Position numbers and translations under genes: made by a program
Notes under the pieces: generated by a model
Database searches by the model: none
Told to the model about the DNA's origin: nothing
The model's input: the letters and a program-made list of their open reading frames with translations, nothing else
NCBI GenBank assembly: GCA_036937835.1
Contig: CM072863.1
Coordinates: 9,784,001-9,848,000 of the forward strand
Reading direction: 5' to 3'
Source of the DNA: Pampus argenteus
Taxonomy: Eukaryota; Chordata; Actinopteri; Scombriformes; Stromateidae
Length of the DNA stretch: 64,000 nt
Shown here: in pieces, positions 49,279 to 56,083 of the stretch
Layout of the letters: each line of letters starts with the position of its first letter
How positions within the stretch are numbered: the first letter of the stretch is position 1

Positions 49279-52200
49279 ATATCTGAATGGAGCCTCATAG
49301 GCAGTGGAGCTCACCTACAGGAAGGCCTGCAAGGTGGAAACAGAGTTCTGATGTTTGGATAAGACCTCAGTCATCTCTGCTATGTGCTGACAGTGAGCCA
49401 AATGTTGCTCACACTAGTCGGGGCTGCAGAGTGTTTGGCCAGGGAGGTCTCAGTGCCACATTTTCCCCATACTACCTCTACTGCTCTGCAGGCCAGACAG
49501 ATCACACATCTTCTAGTAACACTATGTGTGCTGAAACAGAGCTCTGAAGTACCACAGTTCTGTTGGCTACCATTAGTCTGCATGTTAAAGCCAGACTGAA
49601 GCCAACATTACATTAAGAAAAGCCATTTTCATTTCAACAGCTAAGTGTAAATTGATAGTATTACATTAAAGGGTTATGTAGATATGGAGTGTATGTATGT
49701 AGCTCCCGAAGTTTTGTCATAGGCTATGCTATGCACCTTCTCAAAAATGCAACACAACTTTGCAGCGACAGTAGCGACAGTGGCACTGCATGAGACTGTG
49801 ATTAGCTGCTTGTGTTTGTATGTTTTGATGTACAATACCAGTCAAAAGGCTAGGTAGGTAGAGATTGGTTATTATGTGGATAATATTAAGGACATTGCAA
49901 CAGCAAATCTCCTTTTTTTTGCACCTGTGTAAATTTAACAAAGCACACAACAAAGCTCCACTGCAAACCATCAGCTCAGCATGAACACTGTTCTCTATCA
50001 CAGTGACTGAACGAGTGTTAACATGGTGACTGGACAGGAGTAGTCTAATATTCAGTACTGACACAATGCTAATTTTAAGTTATCTGGTGAAGTAAAGTGA
50101 ATAAGTTACTGTGGGTTAATAATCAAATGAACCTTCTTGAAGAGGCGGATGACATCCTCACAGATCTGGGCCAAGCGGACGATCACATTGTTGGTATAGA
50201 TGTCGCTGAGGGTGGCATGGTCGCGGCTCTCACGTCTCGTCTGGTTCAGCACAAGGTACCAGCAGTTTACTGAGGACAGAAGGTGCTGGTCTTTCCTGGA
50301 AAACAAGAAGAGGGAAGGATTGTTATTGTCTCTCAGAATATATCTAAATCTAGATAGTGTAGCTATCTCATAATGGCGTTTTTCATTTGTTTAGATACAT
50401 TTTAGATTTATCAATTGTAATTTCAAAAAATATGCTGAATGGTTTTTATCCAGTAACTAAATTATTACTGTATATAAGAATATCAATTGTGATGGCTAAG
50501 TCTGCACTGTGGTATTTTAAAGGTGGTAATAATGTCATTTGGCTAATGAAAAGTAAACAATACAGCTACAGACGTGATCCTTGGTTTTAGTAAAAGAAGA
50601 CAACCTGTTGTGACATAAAACACCACAGTGTGTTTCCTCCTTCTTCCCTATTCCTTTTTTTGACATCTACCACTCTCTAAATAATGCTATGGTCTAGTGT
50701 AGCATTATTTAAATGGTTAAAATTTGTATTACTGGTGACCACAATGATCCAGAGAGTCATGGAACCTGATTGCTGCATAATCAGTTTAAACCGTCTCTGC
50801 CTGGGGTGCTTTCAAATAGAAAGACCAAGGCACATGGACACAGAACCTGACAGACAGACACACACAAACACACACACACACACACACTCACACACAAAAT
50901 CCCTTAAAACCCATAGCCTTGTCTGGATCCTATCAGAGCATTAATCAATCAACCTACCACAAGGAAGAGACAAAGAGGGGAGGGGGGTAAAGGAGGGAGA
51001 GAGCAGGGTGGGGGGATAGGGTTTCGCTGCAGAGCAGAAAAAAGGGATGAGCAGCACCAACATCAAAGAGCTCCCTACAGAGAGCCTCCATAATGCTAAT
51101 CAAATCTAATGAAGTTGATATCTAGCTACTCCAGAGTGCTTTCCCCATTATTACTTTACTTAACTCTGCCCCTAAATGCACTTACATCAAGCTGACGGGA
51201 TACAAACACCAGCACATCACTCTCATATCATCAGTACAGCGCAGAAGACTGGTTGGCATGTGTAGTAGAAGTAAACTATCCAATTATTACTGGGTCTGCT
51301 TCCTTAATGTGAGATTAAGAATAGTGTCCTGAGATCCACTTTGTCTGAAAAAGCAAGTCAATTAATTTGGCAATTTTAACGAGCTGAAAAATCTGCCCAT
51401 CATTCAATGTCAAATTTCAGTCTTGCAATCTTGAAGTAAAAAAAAAAAAACATGATTAAACTGGACACTAATATGCTCTATCAAATTAAGATTAACAAAT
51501 CTGACAGACCTCGCAAAGGACGGGTAGGATTTAGGTTTCCTAACAATGGAAGACCTAATGTAGACCATATTCTGAATCATTCCTCTGGGATGGGCTATTT
51601 CTACTTTCTCACCATCCCTCATTTTGCACCAGTTCTGCTTGACTGACCTACTGTATCTGCCTGTAAGGGATGCAGCTCCTCGGTGTATAATTGGTGTTTG
51701 TGGTTGAGAGGTTTAAGAAGCGTGCACCTCTACTCTCTTTTAATCCCTAAAAGTGGTCAGAGATGCTTCATCACATCCCTAAGCATAAGCAAGCTCAATT
51801 TTCCTGGCTTTTTATCCACTTCAGCTTCCCACCCAAACACTGCTCACTGTGCTCTATTCACAGAGATGAATCCTTGTGCGGACCTGCAGTATAATACTGC
51901 TGACAAGTCTGCTGCTTTAGTCACTTTTTTTTACTATAGACTATTAGGTGTTTCCCTTGACTCGAGTACGTAGTTATTTGCTTTGCTAGACTAACCTTCA
52001 AATTTTGAAATGTATACTGATTACATTATTGATTGATCGATTAAAAATGTCAGAAAATGATGAAAAATGTTGATCACTGTTTCCAAAAGACCAAAGTGGC
52101 CAACACAAAAACAGGAAAGCAGGAAAACCTTTTATCTGAGAAGAGAAAACCAGAGAATATTTGGCTAAAATCAATAGGATGTATTGTCAATCTATACAAA

Positions 52201-55200
52201 ATGTCATGACAATCCATCCAATAGATGTTGAGATATTTCAGTCTGGACCAAAGTGGTTGACCAACACTACCGTACCTAGAGCCATGCTGCCTATTCTTAC
52301 ATCAGTTTAAAGCAAAAACTATACAAGGGCGATCATTTTGAGAATAACCAAAAATGTCTTAAAGAGGCCAGGTACAGATTGTTAATGCTGAGGGTTAAAG
52401 CTGTGCAGAGAGACAGAGACAAAGGACACAAGATCTCTTTTTCCCCAGTTGCTGTCCTTGTTTCACAGAAATTAGGAGCATAAGGTCGTTAATTAGGCCT
52501 GTATACCAGCCGTATCTCTGGGAGCTAAGTATTTTAACACAGTAACAAATGCATCTCCTTGACTTGTTTCATGTGTGAGACACTAGCTTTTCTATGCTGG
52601 CTTCTATACACAGGTATATCTATTACAAAGGACTAAATTCTGCACACAGACTTTTACACACCTCCATCTTTACTGTACGCATTTCTCTTTAATGATTTCC
52701 TTAAAAAGATGAGTATCAGTCGAGAGCATGCAGGTCAATTAATCCAGAGGGCTTCAAAAGGGTTGATTTTGGAAGGCTCCTTGCCCTCGGTATTTATACA
52801 CAGGATATCATTAACATGCAGAAGGCAAACGATGAGCTCTGAGAGTCTCTAGAGAAGTGAGAAGGAAGAGGAGGAGGAGAGATGAGTGCAGTTTTCTGGC
52901 ATCCTATTACATCTGTCTCATCTTGCAAAGCACTGCTTGACTGTCTCTATGGTTTTCACAATTTCTGCTCTCTCTCTCACTGTCTGTGAGGAACATACAT
53001 GGAGTATAATCTGTGAATGCATGGGAGTGTGAAGAAGCTGAAACAGAAACAGGGGAAGTGAATAGGGAAACCGAGAAAGAGTGTATGGCTGGAGAATATC
53101 GGAATAATCCTTTGATTCAAGGATAAACTGATAGCAAGCTGTCTCCATAATGTGCATACCCTGAACAAGTAAGCATTGTATAGAACAGTGCCCGTGCTTT
53201 AGTCATGGTTTCACTGAATGCCACCATCTAATCACCCAGAGCCTACGATGTGTCTGAGCCAGGATTTCCAAAAGGAAATGTGTATTTATCAAACCAAGAC
53301 TCGTTTCTGTGAAGGCTTTTAATCCCCCCCACACACTGGCTGCCATATCAATGAAACAGCTAAAAGAAAGGAGAAGAAGCCAAAGACAGTTTCAAAAGAC
53401 AATGGGCACGTGGGCACATCCCGCTAGCTTTGCCATTCAAAATTGTCTTGCCTCCATTTTCAGAAAGGGCATCAATATACGGTACTACATTGCAGATTTG
53501 CACAATGGTAAATGGTCTGCATTTATATAGTGCTTTTCTAGTCTTTTTGACCACTTAAAGTGCTGCATTCACCTGTTCACACACACATTCATACACTGAT
53601 GACAGAGGCTACCGTGCAAGGTGCCGTCAGAAGGAGCAAATCTAATTCACACATACTTGCACACCAATGGCCATCGGGAGGTTGGGGTTAAGTGTAAGTG
53701 TCATGGCCAAGGACACTTCGTCTAGAGGAGCCAGGAATCAAACCACTGATTTCTTTCTTATTAATGGACGACTGCTCTACCTCTGAACCAAATCCACACC
53801 ACACTGCCAGCATTTGATAATACACAGCTGTACAGACGCAGAAACCAGAGCAGAGACCTGCAAGATCTGAAAAACAAACTAGAAACCAGCTAATCTATTG
53901 ATGTTGTACATGCTGACTTCCACCAGATGAACATCTTGTCATTCTGACAAGATTTAACCTTTGACCATCAGAGAGCAGCCATGGTTCAACAAAATGGTTA
54001 TAATAAATGGGACTAAAGCCATAGCTGCACTTACACAAAGGACACAAAGCACCATTAAAGCATTTGGTATTATCCTACAGCTGCAGACACCATTCATTAT
54101 AATCATATCAAAATGAAAACATGTATTTTCAAACGTGTTCTGGATACAAACTGCACCCCACTTAATGTCCAATGTTGAGAGCTGTATTTATAAAAGAAAC
54201 TTTGTGCATATCCACTAATACATTTTCAAAGCTGTGTCCTGCTGACCATGTAATTAACAGAGGCATCAATTGGATTTGAGCAAAGGCAACTTCAAAACTG
54301 AAAAAAAAAAAATTGTAAAGATACCAAACACCGTCTCCTAGCTATTTCCAAACCAATCACTTGCATACACACACAAAGAGATTAACATATACACACACAT
54401 GCACTACAAGCCATGTCTTATCTCTTCCAGACAGATTATTCTCAATATCAGTATTGTGTAAATTGCTTTTTAATGGTGCTATGTTACGCCTGAATCTGCC
54501 TGTATGACAGACAGACGATACCAATACACATTATTTTATGAGGTACATCATAAATCCCATTCAAGATACAACCTGAAATGTCTGCTCAATAATTAAAATC
54601 AATTTAGCTGTTGTATCACAGAAACTGTGAAACAGTAAGAGAAATGAAATGGTGATCTATCTGGCACAGCAACTGCAGCATAGAGCAGGTAAGTAACCCT
54701 TCGGTGTTGCTTTTCACTGTGGCAAATGAGGTAAACTGGTGGAGCAAAATGATTCTTGGTTGGGTTACTGCAGTGTAGATGTAGCTGCAGTAGCTGTAAA
54801 TCACAGTGGCAGTCAGCTTGCTAATGAATCTGCACTGGGAGGGTTCGGCCAACAGGCCGTAGGTTGTGATTTAACACATATGGAAGTCGGTTCCAGTCAA
54901 ATTGACTATATTTTACTGCTATGTTTTAATGTCCCTCAAAACATAAAAGGTATACTATGCTCAATATACTGGACTGCTTTTGAAGTATCCCTCTGCAATA
55001 CAGCAAAGAATTTATTGAGCTTCTACTGAAACCTACTCAGATTTGTCATATCACATAAAATATCAAGTCAAAGATAGCAAAGACAAATCCAAAAGCAAAC
55101 TAATGTATACAGAATATAGAGCTCTATTAGGCTGTTTTTCTGTTTTCTGTCTTTTTGATGGTGCGTGGCTGGGCTTTATGCCCACAAAGTGCTTTTATTG

Positions 55201-56038
55201 GACAAGCACAAGTGTTTTTTCTTGCCTAGACCTATTTGGTGCTTTGGTGGCTCATCATGAACTTAACCACACTGAAGTGGGAGGAAAGACACAGTAAAGG
55301 GTGTGTCACAGCGGATTACCAGGATTTGTGGTTGCCCGCTTGCTCAGACCAGGAGTGCATGGCACAATCACGTTATGAGCCTTTTTGTGGCTTCACCAAA
55401 ATCTTACAAACTCCACTTTGGGTGACATAATGGTCAGTTTAAATTGGATATACCCTGTACATACATCTAGCAGGAGAAAGTAATTCACAGTGTTCATTAT
55501 AATACACCCATGTATGTATTATAATTCACAGTGTTTATTATAATACATACATGGATGTGTGTGGTGTAAAGGTCATGTAAGACAGACTTTCAGTATGACT
55601 GAGTATTATGTCCTCTATATGTGTCACAGATGGTAGTAGCTTCACACCCACACTCCCTTTGTGGTCTGTCATTATATGTTGTTTAGTTAATGTCGGTGAA
55701 TAGTTTTACATGTTTGAAAGTGAATGTGTGTGTGTGTGTGTGTGTGTATGTGAGGCCACTGTCAAGACGCTGTACTGAGACTCTTGTTGGGCCTCTGTTG
55801 TCACCAGGATCTTGGCAGTGTAAAATGTAATATCATTGGAACATGTGTCTGAGGATTAGCTGTTTTTTCTAACACCAGTCTATCGCAGTGTGGATAAGAT
55901 CAACTGTACAGTGCAAAGGTTAAGCTGCTGTGTTGCAGCACTTCTGTTTACTGTCAGCCAAGTATTAGACGCCACAGCGTTGCCTGCCTTCTCTAACACA
56001 GCTGGACTCAATTACCCAGTCAAATCCTTATCTACTGT

Positions 56039-56083
<45 letters not shown>

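Larger units (their letters stand above)
45805..50132. other. srgap3 intron 3
   Basis: 4.3 kb with several repeat pieces: a dispersed repeat at about 45915-46025, a hAT-like element from about 47139, a LINE-like tail at 48851-48985, a long (CA)n at 49190-49273, and a Tc1-type end at 49831-49850. No exon was found. Confidence 0.65.

Noticed and set aside
49074..49362. Open frames rich in Cys-Val or Thr-His
   Set aside because: Translation of the (CA)n array at 49190-49273 in both directions.
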